DNA from: Canna indica | Lineage: Eukaryota; Streptophyta; Magnoliopsida; Zingiberales; Cannaceae | Assembly: GCA_034359265.1 (NCBI GenBank) | Contig: CP136894.1 | Location: 26,380,501-26,444,500, forward strand | Length of the DNA: 64,000 nt | Direction: 5' to 3' | In this document: in pieces, positions 12,604-24,366 of the stretch | Numbering within the stretch: the first letter of the stretch is position 1 | Layout of the letters: every line of letters starts with the position of its first letter | Notes under the pieces: model-generated | Seen by the model: only the letters and a program-made list of their open reading frames with translations | Told to the model about the DNA's origin: nothing | Databases searched by the model: none | Program-made: the position numbers and the translations under genes

Positions 12604-13824
12604 AGGGCATATTTGAATTGAGATAAAGGAGGGAAAAGAAAAGGAGGAAATTTTTTTTCTTGTTTGATTTTATTATTTTAATGAGGGAAAAGGAAAGGGA
12701 TGGAGAAAATTTCACTTGTTTGATTTTATGGTATTAATGGAGGGAAAAGGAAATGGAGGAGAATTATTTACTTCGGTTTCTCTCCAAATCTTAATTTTCT
12801 TTTAATCTCGATTTGAGATTGAATGGAGGTAAATACAATTATAAAAAATTCATCCAAAATAAATTTACGACATTATTCTTATTATTTTCATAAATTTACA
12901 AAATATTTCTTAAATCCTAGTAACATCTTCTTATCCCTATTGGCTGGGGTCATTCTTCTTTGATCAATTTCAGTTTTATCTCGAAGCATCACATATAACA
13001 CATAAATAAAAGTGTATAATTGTCTATTAAATAAAAAAAATTCTTATTTCCCTTATTTCCCCCTTACAATGTACATTCAAACAAAGTTAACTTTTATCTT
13101 CCCTTAACTTTTATCTTCCCTTCCCTTCCCTTCCCTTCGCTTCTCTTTCCTTTCTTTCCTTTTATTAAACTATATCCAAACAAAATTAATTTTTACCATC
13201 ACTTCCTTTCCCCTCTCCTCTCTTCCCTTCCATTTTCTCTCTTAGGGGGGTTTTGGTACATTACCACTTAAGATTACTGGGAATCTAGATTACCATCCAC
13301 ATAAATTATCACTTCTAAAATTATCGGTAATATTACATTACCATGTTTAGCATGTACTGATAATCTTGCCAGTAATCCATATTATCTTGTTTGGTATTAA
13401 AAAAAAAGATTACTGAAAAATTTATATTTTTAACTAAAATTCACTCAAATAAAAAAATAAAAAATAAAATAAAAAAAATAAAATAGGGATTACCACTTTG
13501 CTATGAGATGAGACGAATGAGATGATGTGAGAATTTTTTTCTATGTTAATAGAGGGTATTTTAATATGGGGTATTTTTGTCAAAAATAAAAAAATAATAT
13601 TATCACTTTATTGGTAATCCACATAGCCATCCCCTCACTTGGTAATGTGGATTACCACTTGAGTGGTAATGTAGATTGTCATAGACATCCAGATTATCAG
13701 TAATCTATTTCAACCAAATGCGATAATCTGGTGGGCCCAAGTAATTTTATTTAAGATTACCACTATTCCATTTAGATTATCTCATACCAAACGCTCCCTT
13801 AATGAATCGTATCCAAACATACCC
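12604..13824. mobile_element. PIF/Harbinger-like MITE, outer (hosts another MITE)
   Basis: Ends AGGGCATATTTGAATTGAG and, inverted, GGGTATGTTTGGATACGATT are similar, and the subterminal purine-rich arms also match in inverted order. The flanks are TAA at 12601-12603 and 13825-13827, the target size of PIF/Harbinger elements. A second MITE sits at 13245-13798; without it the outer element is about 660 bp. No coding capacity. Classification rests on short, imperfect repeats. Confidence 0.6.
13245..13798. mobile_element. PIF/Harbinger-like MITE, inner
   Basis: Begins GGGGGGTTTTGGTA and ends, inverted, GGGAGCGTTTGGTA, flanked by TTA at 13242-13244 and 13799-13801. Inside, GGTAATCT/AGATTACC-type motifs recur in both orientations, so the element is largely self-complementary. 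It is noncoding. The termini and TTA duplication are those of Tourist-type MITEs. Confidence 0.8.
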
Positions 13825-13933
13825 TAAGTTACCGGTGGATCAACCGATCAACCCAATAAACCATGTGTCAATATTGAATATAAGAATACTAATTTTAACA
13901 TAAATATTACGTGATAACTTATTATTAAATAAA

Positions 13934-15040
13934 TGGTTAATTACGGTATATATCCCAACTTTTACTCTCTCTCCATAATATATCCCATCTTTTCATTTGT
14001 ATCTAATGGGGTCTCTAATTTTTATTTCGTTTCAAATCTATCACGCTGTTAACTACACGTTAATTATTCTGTTTGAATGCTGACGTGGAAATGCTGACTG
14101 AGATTAGCAGTCCACGTCAGCATCCCGGTCAGTATGTCCACGTCAGCATAATGACTATTATTATCTTGTTATTAAGTTGGTTAATTATAAAATATATCCT
14201 CACTTTATATGTTTTTCCCTAATCTATCCTCACTTTTTTATTTTTTCAATTATATGCCTTGACTTTCGATTTGTTTCAAATTTATCTCACCTTGATCCTA
14301 ATGTCAAAATTATCATCTAAATATTGACATGGCACTGCTAACGTGGGGCAGCAACCCAGTCAACATTCTTATCAAGTTTTTAATTACGTACAAATATTAA
14401 GCAAAATTTTATTTGTAATTAATCCTAGATTAAACCTAGATGTATGCATTGCCTAGTCAGTAAAGCTAGTTTTAATTTTTTAACTTGCCTAAAATAAAAA
14501 ACTTATAGCTTTGTTGACTAGATGATGCTTACATCTAGGGTTAATTACAAATAAAGCTTATATGTAGGGTTAATTACAAATAAAACTTTGCTTAATATTA
14601 GTAATTAAAAACTTGATAAGAATGTTGAGTAGGCTATTGACCCACGTCAGCAGCGCTAGGTCAGCATTCAGACGACAATTTTGATGCTGGGATCACGGTG
14701 GGATAAATTTGAAACAAATCGAAAGTTTGGGCATATAATTGAGAAAATTAAAAAGTGTGGATAGATTAGGGAAAAATATGAAAAATGAGGATATATTTTG
14801 TAATTAACCCACCTAATAATAAGATAATAACAGTAAGCATGCTGACGTGAACAAACTGACTGGGATGCTGATGTGGATTGCTAATCCCAGTCAGCATTCA
14901 AACGGAATAATTAACGGGTAGTTAACAACGGGATAGATTTGAAGCGAAATAAAAATTAGAGACCCCTTTAGATACAAATGAAAAGATAAGATATATTAGG
15001 GGGAGAGAGTAAAAGTTGTGATATATACAGTAATTAACCC
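13934..15040. mobile_element. Foldback Mutator-like element
   Basis: The left half (13934 to about 14460) is matched by the inverted right half (about 14535-15040) almost throughout, leaving only ~80 bp of spacer. Termini are TGGTTAATTACGGTATATAT and, inverted, GGGTTAATTACTGTATATAT. An exact 9-bp target duplication TTAAATAAA lies at 13925-13933 and 15041-15049. No gene is inside. Long arms plus a 9-bp duplication indicate a non-autonomous MULE. Transcripts would fold into a hairpin of about 500 bp. Confidence 0.9.
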
Positions 15041-15049
15041 TTAAATAAA

Positions 15050-15983
15050 ATATGAAAATTTATGATGTGATATATTTTAGATATTTTTTAATACTAACAA
15101 GGAATCCCAGATGATGGGTAAGAAATTAGAATCGAGAGTATACCTGATGTGTGTCGTGTCTATTTTAATGGCATGTAAGGGATGTCTTAGGCGATGATGT
15201 CTCTCAGAATCTCGCGGGGATATATCCGGAATTGGTCGAAGTTTATCCGGAGATGTCGGGCTCATTATTGTCTAATCCCTGGTAATTAATAAATGACATT
15301 GATATCATTGTCTGGCCGAATGGAGGCCTCAGGCTAAGTTGTGGTTGGCTCAATCTGAGTTTGGTTCATGGGTGTGGACGCAAACGAGTTTGGTCTGGTC
15401 GGGCCCAATTGGAGCCATTCCAGTCGAAATCCGAGAGGAGGAGGGGTGGAGACTGGCGGCAAGAGCGGCGGGCGGTAGCAATAGCGAGACACGCAGACGA
15501 GAAAAAAGGAAGAAGAAAGAAGGGAGCTGGCGCGAATGCAAATAGAACATCCATCATCAACGGTCGAGTCAGTCGTTGCTATGCCATTGCAAATAAAACA
15601 TAACATCACCAACGGCCAACGCGGCCCTTGTGAAGCCATTGGCGATAAGTTTTTTCATTTTCGCGTCGCGAGTGCACCATTGACTCATGACTGATGGAAG
15701 CAGAAGTCGTAAGTTAGTCGTCGCTATTGAACTATTAAGCCATCGACGACCCACGTGGCCCTCGTGATGCCGTTGCTAATAAGTTTTTTCATTTGTGCAC
15801 CGCGTGCACGCCATCGACTTACAAGCAACGGTGGCGGCGGTCGTAAGCAAGTCATTTCTGATGTTGGTACATCTGCAATGGCCCGAGCGGCCGTAAGAAA
15901 GCCGTGGCTCATTTTGATGGCTTTGGCGACCGTCGGTGAAAGTAACATTTCTAGTAGTGGCAGCTCTCGAGCTTGGTCGGAGT
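15050..15983. other. Unassigned GC-richer segment
   Basis: No protein family is recognised. Several overlapping short frames exist on both strands at 15334-15639 and 15724-16014, none with a clear claim. Two partial copies of a ~90 bp unit occur at about 15605-15690 and 15745-15835; both contain the word AATAAGTTTTTTCATTT or a near match. The segment continues at 23853 beyond element 1, so it is older host sequence, probably part of the decayed element that encodes the gypsy-type protein at 24367. Confidence 0.35.
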
Positions 15984-15988
15984 ATGAG

Positions 15989-17375
15989 TGTTGGCTGAAG
16001 GTTTCTTCCTTCATGCTCTATTCTCTTCATGACTATTTTGATGATAACAAATCAAATCTATTTAACAAAATTCTTGAAGTATGAAAATTGCAGGATCAAT
16101 AAATGACAAGTCAAAGCGCGAAATGATCGATCTTGAAACAAACCATTGCCTGCACAAATGGCTTGGACAAATCAAAAGAAAACATGGAAAGTCCTTCAAG
16201 TTGAAGCATGCTGAAGAACGGAACCGAAAAACAAAGCGCGAAATGAGAAGACCAAAAGAAAAATTTCCAGCCTAGGTTCGATCGACCGAATGATGCCAAA
16301 AATTGGTAGTAGCCAATTCAGTCAACCGGTCGGACGATCGAAGATGGTGATAAAATGGCATTAGGCTACTTCGGTCGACCGGTCGCTCGATCGATCGAGG
16401 CCAAAATTTGGCAGTGCTTGCTTCGGCGGACCGGATAGTAGAGGAGCAGATTCGCGACTCATTCGGTCAACCCTCCGATCGATCGAACAAAGCAGTTGAA
16501 GCACAAAGAGACAACGGTCGCTGGGTGGTCAATCGGTTGGTTGACCGACGATCGACCGGCAAGCGACCGAACGACGTCCAACGTGCAAAAAAACGCCCGT
16601 TGAGCAGCCGTTCCATTGAGGGTTATAAATACCCCTCATCTAACTTCTTTTCGTCTCGTGATGCAAATAGCCTTAAAAGAGTGATCTCTAGCATCCTCCA
16701 AGCTTCAAAGTGATAAAATTCTTCAATCCTAGCTCTTGATCCCTCACCTTCAAAGAGTTCTTCATCAAAGGGTTCATCAAGGGTGCTAGGCTCGAAAAGA
16801 AGAGGCATTTATTTTGTGATAAGTTATTTTCTTCGTCTTCTTGTAATAGACTTGTTTTTAATTTGTTTTCAATTTATTGTATCTGAGCTTGTAAGAAGAC
16901 CTAGTGTTAGGTCTTGTGTGTAAGTGGTTACCTTAGTGTAGAAGGTGTAAAGCCACTTGTGTAAACATAGTTTACTAGGATTTGTTGGGTTGTTCCTTAG
17001 GGTTGAGGTGGAAGAGTGCTCTTGATAAGAAGGCGGAGACTTCCGGGTGTGGAAGTGCCTTAGGTTGAGAGTGAGACTCTTTGAGTCAAAGTCCTTTGTA
17101 TAAGGGAAACTATTTAATCTAGTAAACTTAGTTTGGAAAACCTAAGCGGGGTGCTTAGGTAGTGGAGTAGGCATTGGGGCCGAACCACTATAAATCCTAG
17201 TGTCTGCATTGATATCCTATGTGTATTAATTGCTTTATCATTTATCGCTTCCACATTTAGTCATTGAATTGTAAATTGCCTAAGTAATCAAAGAAACGAT
17301 TAAAACCAGAATTGGGCAAATAGATTTATTTAACACACTATTCACCCCCCTTCTAGTGTGCCATTTCATCCAACA
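15989..17375 (+). repeat. 5' LTR of element 1
   Basis: TG...CA bounded. U3 contains a cluster of palindromic GGTCGACC/CGATCG words at about 16270-16570, then a TATA box (TATAAATA, 16624-16631). The 3' half is a block shared by several families here, including AGTTTACTAGGATT and ACTTCCGGGTGTGGAAG. Confidence 0.95.
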
Positions 17376-17393
17376 ATTGGTATGAGAGTAGGT
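17376..17393 (+). promoter_or_regulatory. Primer-binding site of element 1
   Basis: ATTGGTATGAGAGTAGG directly after the LTR. It matches the tRNA-iMet complement TGGTATCAGAGC with two differences, so priming is probably impaired in this copy. Confidence 0.85.
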
Positions 17394-17442
17394 TGTATTC
17401 TGAGATTTGACCATCTCGTCTACATCTAGTCTCGATCTGAAT

Positions 17443-18843
17443 ATGGCACTAGAGTTGGTAGCATTTTCACCTCCTAAGTTCAATGAATCAAACTTTGGTC
17501 TTTGGAAGTCTAGGATGTACACCTACATTAAGATTAGAGGTTTTGGTATTTATAACATGTTAAAATTTGAATACACTTATCCTAAGGTTGACATGCATGA
17601 TTGGAGCAAACTTGACATGAAAATGTTTCAATTTAATGGAGAAGCCATGAATTGAATATTTTGTGTCATACCAAATAGCATTCTTGAAAAAGTCATGCAT
17701 TGTTCAACATCTTTTGACTTATGGGCTACTTTAAATATTTTATATGATTATGCCAAAACCGAAGAGATTGGCATTTTTAATGAAGGTGGTGATGACAATG
17801 ACCACTCACCTACTACTTATCTTAATTTTGTTGCCTAAAGCTTATCTAGTCAAAGGAGTAGCTCCAAGAGCCGAGAAAGAAATGTAGTGTGTCATGCATG
17901 CAGGGAAAAGGGGCATGTAAAGAAAAATTGTCCTTCCATGAAGAACACAGCAAAGAAGAGGTCTAAAGCTTCTACATCATCATCCCATTCAAATGAAGCA
18001 TCCTCTTGCAATGACTATGAAGCTACTTCATAAGCTTACCTCATAAGCACTAATGATGAGATACACTTTTCTCCTTCTAGTCATGCTAATGCAAATGGAA
18101 ATGCTAGCTCTTCTAGTTCATTCATAATGTCATATGGAGAATTAGTTGAGGAATGTCAAAAAAACTATGCCTTGCTTATGAAAAAGAATAAGGAAATAGA
18201 AATCTAAAGAAGGAAAACTCTAAGCTTAGTTCATATGTGCATGCCTTAGAAGTAGAAAATAAAAAATTAAAGACTAGGCTTTTTAATTCATGCCATGATA
18301 ACTTAGAGATTGCGCTTAAAACTTTGAAACATGAAAATGATAATTTAAAAAATGAAAATAACATGTTAAAAAATCAATTGCATGTTATTCAAAAATCTAT
18401 GAATGATTTGAAAAGTGAGGTTATTCTCTTGAATAAGAAAGTAAGTGAATTCAAAAATGCTTCATTTCTTAAGAACACTAGAAATACCTATGTAAAGAAT
18501 GCCAATGTCCATCACCATTCTTGTGCTATGCATTCTACCACTAGACCTCATGATCATAAGAAAAAGAATATTATTTCTAAGAATGCTCATACTCATCATG
18601 CTTCACATGTCAAGCATTCTATTAATAAATCTCAAGTCCATAGCAAAAAAAAAGAAATTTAATGGACATTGCTTTTGTTGTGGTACACATGGGCATGCTA
18701 TTTATAATTGCGCATTTAAGATGAACCCAAATGGAGTTAAAACACTTTGGGTAGCTCAGCCCTCTAACCCCCAAGGACCCAAAGCCATTTGGGTACCAAA
18801 GGTTTCTTGCTCTCTTGTAGGGGGAGCTACCACACAAGGGTAA
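17443..18843 (+). pseudogene. Element 1 gag (broken)
   Basis: Starts MALELVAFSPPKFNESNFGL and WKSRMYTY, the N-terminal motif of plant copia gags. It contains zinc knuckle 1 (CHACREKGHVKKNC, codons 17890-17931), a Ser-rich linker, a Lys/Asn/Leu-rich coiled coil (about 18240-18460), a His-rich patch, zinc knuckle 2 (CFCCGTHGHAIYNC) and the C-terminus GPKAIWVPKVSCSLVGGATT. Both knuckles fit CX2CX4HX4C. TGA at 17653 and several frame changes and stops (near 17836, 18031, 18205, 18660) interrupt it. Gag forms the particle and packages RNA. It ends just where protease would begin in the autonomous relative. Confidence 0.9.
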
Positions 18844-19068
18844 AGAGAAGTGAGGAGTTGAAGTTGACCATGGACTTAAATGAAGTATCATTCCTTGGTT
18901 GCAACTTCAAACCATCATGGTGTCATAGGTATGGAAATTGACATCTAGGTATACTCTGTATCATCACCTTATTTTGGCTTATTCCAATTATAGTTGGAGT
19001 TTTGATATACGCTTAATATTAGTAGATTTTTTTATCGTGATAAGTTTTAAAAATATTTTTGATTTTTG

Positions 19069-19190
19069 ATTTCCGATCTCCTCGGAGACCTATATGGCCT
19101 GTAATGGGCCTAAGCGACCTTGCGGTTCTAAATTGTAGGCTAATTGTGGCATTTCGGTTTTCAACCAATAGGAAGGGTTGGAGATCATGT
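19069..19190 (+). other. Conserved post-gag block with hairpin (copy 1)
   Basis: About 120 nt downstream of gag, about 90 percent identical by eye to 28094-28216 in element 2 and to the reverse complement of 41163-41280 in element 5, although flanking noncoding DNA has diverged. It contains GATCTCCTCGGAGACC, a near-perfect stem closed by a tetraloop, then GCGACCTTGCGGTTC and TCAACCAATAGGAAGG. No frame is open in all copies. A cis-acting RNA is a guess from conservation. Confidence 0.55.
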
Positions 19191-20880
19191 CTTTCATTAA
19201 TATTATATTTATGATCTCTTAAAAATTCATTTTGGATTCATGACAATATATTTTGAAACGGATCTCAAACTAGTTGGCAAAGCGGACTTTGAAAATGATA
19301 CTTGATTTCTCCCTTTGCTATTTATTTGGATTACTTGCTAGTAGCTTTGTTTTCATGAAATCTACTAATGAAGTATAGTTGCAAGTTATGAATGTTATTG
19401 GAAGACTAAGCTGCCATGAAAAAAATCGAAAGGTAAATGACGAGTTTGGCAAGACTCCAAGAATGAGGTATGAGTTTAAATTTGGCAAAATATTTGTAGA
19501 AAATTGAATGTTCATGCTCTCATGATGTCTCTATACTCATGATTATTTTTGAATGCCAAATCTATGAAATTACATGAGTAGGTAAAACTTTGATATCTTA
19601 AGAAATTTCATAATATTTTGATCGATTGAAATTTGCTCTAGGTTAAAATTCACATTAGAAACTATCATTTTGAGCTAGTAGTTGGAAAATATATTTAGAT
19701 TTACTCATATTAAGTGCTCATGTATCTATACTTGAAAAACCATGAGTATAAGTTAAGAATTGATAATTAGCAACTTCATAGTAATATGCTTGTCTTCCGA
19801 AATGATGCTAAGATAAAATTTTTGATCCAATGACATTATCTTTGTCTCAAACTTAGCATACATTCTTTAAATGATCATATGTTGGTATCTAGAAAGTTTG
19901 AACAAAATCTGAAATCGTTGGACAAACGACTTGTATTTACAAAAATGCCATTGAAAATTTGTAGATTTTCTAGAAAATTGTAGAGATATCCTTTTTGAGT
20001 GATTCGTTATTTTTTGGAATCCTCATGAAATCTAGTTCATGTGGGAAAAATTTCATAAAATATACACATCTCTCAAAAATAATTTTTCTTTAAGGGTTAA
20101 AAACGTGCGATCGCCCGATCGATCGGCGAACTGAAAACCATCCAGTTCATCCATTTTTTCGCCAGATTTAATTCAGACCCGCCAACTCAAGTTCTTAAGC
20201 CCGAAACTAGGGCTTCCTTGCCCATTCAATTGGCTACTAAACCCTTCTTCCCTTGCTTCTAGGCTTTCTACTTCCCCTCCAAGGTAAAATACTTGATCTT
20301 TAGCTTTCATTCATGAGTTTATACTCAATGTTGAGTGGATTCTTCATCTCTTCTTCTCTCAATGTCTTGATTCATCCATAAAATTTATGATTCATATTTC
20401 TTTTTCTCGGATGATGAATTTCTTTGGTATGTTTACCTCAAAAACAAGTTTTAGGGAAGAATAATCAAATATCTCATGTTTTCTTTAAATGATTCAACAT
20501 TTATTTTATTTTTTCTTTAAATGACTCAAAAACAAGTTTTTCTTGCTTTCTCTCATGAGTTATCCTCAACATTTATTTTGTCTTTCTTTAAAGATTTTTT
20601 TTGGTCAATTAGAAAATTTTTTCTCATCCTCATCTAGTCAAAACAAAAGTTTTTTTTATATGATTCAAATGTATATGTGCTCTTTTATTTGTGGCTCATT
20701 ATATTTTTTTATTTCTATTTTTATCTTTTTTCTCTTTGGACTCACATATGGAGATTTAATGTTAAAATCCATTTTTTTAAAGAAGGTATTGCATGAATCT
20801 ATGTCGATTTTAAAAGTGCTTCCTCTCATTGCTTTAAAAGCATGCATCTCTCATCAAAGCTAATCATCTACACATCATCC
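19191..20880 (+). other. Noncoding interior of element 1
   Basis: AT-rich, with no credible frame, but parts recur in the same order in elements 2 and 5 (for example CTTGCTAG-AGCTTTG-TTTTCAT-AATCTACTAATGAAG and CTCATGATTAT/ATGAGTAGG). It is a family-specific untranslated region, not random spacer. 20100-20290 includes a GC-richer patch with CGATCGCCCGATCGATCGG. Confidence 0.55.
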
Positions 20881-20895
20881 TAATTGTCTTGCAGA

Positions 20896-22059
20896 ATGGC
20901 ACCCAAGACAAAGCTCCTAAGTTTGCCCGATAACCTTTTGACCTCTATAGGCAAGACACAAGCTTCTTGGTTTGCAGATAGGGCCATTCTACAGACTCGT
21001 CCAGTTAACTTAGGTGACCTAGAGCAGTTTGATATTAGGAGTAAACTTGCAAGCATGGGTTGGGTCGAGTTCTTAGGAAAGCAAGTACCAGTGTCTCCCA
21101 TCCTGGTAAAAGCCTTTTTCTCCAACCTAGTAATAGATAAGGCTAGATTGGGAGACAAACTAGTTCTCCGATCTGAAATTATGGGAAAATCCACAGTAAT
21201 TACATAATCAGGCATTAGAGATGCTTTTGGGTTTCCTCTGCTAGGAAGGCCAATATATAAGATGTCCACACACCTATTTCATGAGGATTTTCCAACTCAT
21301 GAAGTTATATCACTTATCTATCCTGAGGATTATCAGGGAATGATCCCTACCCAAAGCATCAAACTTTCAACCTCTGCTAGGATTATGCATCTCATCATTG
21401 CAATAATATTCTTCCTAGAGCAGGACACTATGATGAAGTAACCACTATGAGTTCTAGGATACTTTTCTTTGCCATGTCTCGTATATCCATAGACGTCCCT
21501 GATCTCATGCTTCGATATATAGCAGATGTTCATGCCTCAAAGAAAGCAAGCTATACCTTATGCCTCAGTGATTACTCACTTTATATATGTTGATGGGGTC
21601 AACAAATCTAGATTTGAAATAGAGCCTGTACCCAAAGCCATAGATTCATCCTCTCTTAACCGCATGAAAATCCTTGAAAATTAGCATGGTAAGAGAATGC
21701 GGGGGGCTCCTGAGGAATTCACTGATCATGACATGGCCATGGAGGTAGGCAAAGCTGGTGGAAGTTCATCATCTGGCACTCCCATTGCACGTCTAGGTGA
21801 TCTGGAGCATCGCATTGCTCAGTTTCACATCGACCAGGGGGAATGGAACAAAGGAACAAAAGAGCGCCTAGACAAGTACGGTCGTCAGATCGTCGAGTAC
21901 GACCGTCAGATTGACGAGTATGGTATAATGATCGGTGAGCATGGCCGGCGCATAGATGAGTATGGTCAACGTGTTGACCAGTACGGTCAGCAAGTGGATG
22001 AGATGTGGCAATACTATTAGTCGCATCTACCACCTCCACCACCACCGGAGGATGATTAG
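20896..22059 (+). pseudogene. Element 1 ORF2, plant-transposon-protein-like, heptad tail
   Basis: Starts MAPKTKLLSLPDNLLTS at 20896, directly behind TAATTGTCTTGCAG, a good 3' splice site, so it may be made from a spliced RNA. Residues ~20-180 (GWVEFLGKQVPVSP, VKAFFSNL, IRDAFGFPL, ARIMHLIIA) resemble the uncharacterised 'putative plant transposon protein' domain found in many plant retroelements; the family call is from memory. The C-terminus has six 21-bp/7-residue repeats (21877-22002, consensus YGxxIDE), followed after a TAG by a Pro-rich PPPPPPEDD end. Stops at 21205, 21438 and 22018 and a local frame change near 21440 disable it. Function is unknown; the heptads suggest oligomerisation. 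Confidence 0.65.
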
Positions 22060-22449
22060 TATTATTTGATATTTTGATGTTATTCATCTTATGGACTTGT
22101 ATTTGATGATCGACTTTATAGTATTATTAGTAATGTAAGTGTTATTTGATGATTGAATGACATGTTTTTTTTGAAACATGCTAATGTAGTTTTTTTTTTT
22201 AAAAAAAAACTTGCTATTTTTGAAACTTTTTTGATGGATGACAAAAGGGGGAGAGTTATCATATATAGTATGGCATGATGATAGGGGGCGAGTTAGAAAT
22301 ATATGCATAATGATAGGGGGAGCACTAAATAGAAAATGAATACATCATTCCTTTTAATGCTCTCATATATCCATCTTTAAACTCATGCTTCATACTAATT
22401 GACGAATACTATATTCTCTTGCTCTTTATCGTCAATGGTTTTTCATCAT

Positions 22450-22464
22450 CAAAAAGGGGGAGAT
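22450..22464 (+). promoter_or_regulatory. Polypurine tract of element 1
   Basis: CAAAAAGGGGGAGAT directly before TGTTGG of the 3' LTR. Plus-strand DNA priming site of LTR retrotransposons. Confidence 0.92.
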
Positions 22465-23847
22465 TGTTGGCTGAAGGTTTCTTCCTTCATGCTCTATTCT
22501 CTTCATGACTATTTTGATGATAACAAACCAAATCTATTTAACAAAATTCTTGAAGTATGAAAATTACAGGAACGATAAATGACAAGTCGATCAAAGTGTG
22601 AAACGATCGATCTTGAAACAAACCAATGCGTGTACAAATGGCTTGGACAAATCAAAAGAAAACATAGAAAGTCCTTCAAGAAAACAAAGCGTGAAACGAG
22701 AAGACCAAAAGAAAAATTTCCAGCCCAGGTTCGGTCGATCGGTCAGTCAACCGAATGATGCCAAAAATTTGCAGTAGCCAATTCAATCGACCGGTCAGTC
22801 GACCGAAGATATATGGTAAAAAAATGGCAGTAGGCTACTTCGGTCGACTGGTCGATCGATCGACCGAGGCCAAAATATGGTAGTGCCTGCTTCAGTTGAC
22901 CGGATAGCAGAGGAGGAGATTCACAACTCATTCGGCTGACCCTCCGGTCGATCGAATAGAGTGGTTGAAGAGCAAAGAGCCAGCGGTCGCTGGGCAGTCG
23001 ATCGGTCGGTCGACCGACGATCGATCGGCAAGCGATCGAACATCGTCCAACGGGCGAAAAAAGACCCATTGAGCAGTCGTTCCATTGAGGGGTTATAAAT
23101 ACCCCTCATCTAACTTCTTTTCCTCTCTCTCCCAGATATTGTGTGATGCAAATAGCCTTCAAAGAGTGATCTCTAGCATCCTCCAAAGAGTTCTTCAATC
23201 CTAGCTCTTGATCCCTTACCTCCAAAGAGTTCTTCATCAAAGGGTTCATCAAGGGTGCTAGGCTCAAAAAGAAGAGGCGTTTATTTTGTGATAAGTTCTT
23301 TTCTTCCTCTTCTTGTAATAGACTTATTTTTAATTTATTTTCAATTCATTGTATCTGAGCTTGTAAGAATACCTAGTGTTAGGTCTTGTGTGTAAGTGGT
23401 TACCTTAGTGTAGAATGTGTAAAGCCACTTGTGTAAACATAGTTTACTAGGATTAGTTGGGTTGTCCCTTAAGGTTGAGGTGGAAGAGTGCTCTCGATAA
23501 GAAGGCGGAGACTTCCGGGTGTGGAAGTGCCTTAGGTTGAGAGTGAGACTCTTCGAGTCAAAGTTCTCTGTGTAAGGGAAACTATTTATTCTAGTAAACT
23601 TAGTTTGGAAATCCTAAGCGGGGTGCTTAGGTAGTGGAGTAGGCATTGGGGCCAAACCACTATAAATCCTTATGTCTGCATTGATATCCTGTGTGTATTT
23701 ATTACTTTATCATTTATCGCTTCCACATTTAGTCATTGAATTGTAAATTTCTTAAGTAATCAAAGAAATGATTAAAATCGGAATTAGGCAAATAGATTTA
23801 GTTAACATACTATTCACCCCACCTCTAGTGTGCCATTTAATCCAACA
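22465..23847 (+). repeat. 3' LTR of element 1
   Basis: Direct repeat of 15989-17375, TGTTGG...CCAACA, with the same GGTCGACC cluster and TATAAATA box (near 23095). It lacks a ~25 bp segment present in the 5' LTR and has small insertions of its own. Confidence 0.95.
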
Positions 23848-24366
23848 ATGAGTACTTTGTGTCGAGCTCTAGCAGTATGTCGACTTTTCCTTGTTCGCCG
23901 ATCTTTCTGCATGCTCCACGTGTCGGTCTCTCATTGTTGTCTGCCTTTTCTAGCATTTAATTATGACAGGGGGAGTAACCATGGTGTAGATATCTGCTCG
24001 TTTGTGCTTTGAGGCATTTAAGTATACGCCATTGATGGGACGATCGACTTGGATTTATTCTTCTATCAAAGCACGGTTGTTAGCCGTCTGATAAGGAGGT
24101 TGTCGATTCCTGGTCTTTAAGGCTCTATTCTCTCCTTCATTTTGAGTTTTTTTGTGTCCCACGTTCTTGCTCATTCCTTGTTCGTGTTCTTGAGGTCTTT
24201 GTTGATGACGCTGCCACTCCACTCACCACCTTGACCGTTGTCATTCACTTATGGTAAGTCTTCTTGACTCCACCTTTCACTTCTACCTTGTTGGGGTCGG
24301 CCTTAGGTTGGTAGATTATACTGACTCGTTCCTCGTTCATTAGGGTTTCCAATCTTTGTCGGGTTG

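Larger units (their letters stand above)
15989..23847 (+). mobile_element. Non-autonomous copia LTR retrotransposon (element 1)
   Basis: Two LTRs of 1387 and 1383 bp start TGTTGG and end CCAACA. A perfect 5-bp target duplication ATGAG lies at 15984-15988 and 23848-23852. A tRNA-Met-type primer site follows the 5' LTR and a purine tract precedes the 3' LTR. The interior encodes a Sirevirus-like gag with two zinc knuckles and a second, unrelated ORF; protease, integrase, RT and RNase H are absent. It therefore needed enzymes from another element, plausibly one like element 3. LTRs are collinear with scattered substitutions and a ~25 bp indel, so the insertion is fairly old. Confidence 0.96.

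Noticed and set aside
15334..15639. Several overlapping frames on both strands
   Set aside because: Mutually exclusive frames of similar length in GC-richer repeat DNA; none has a recognisable motif or supports a gene.
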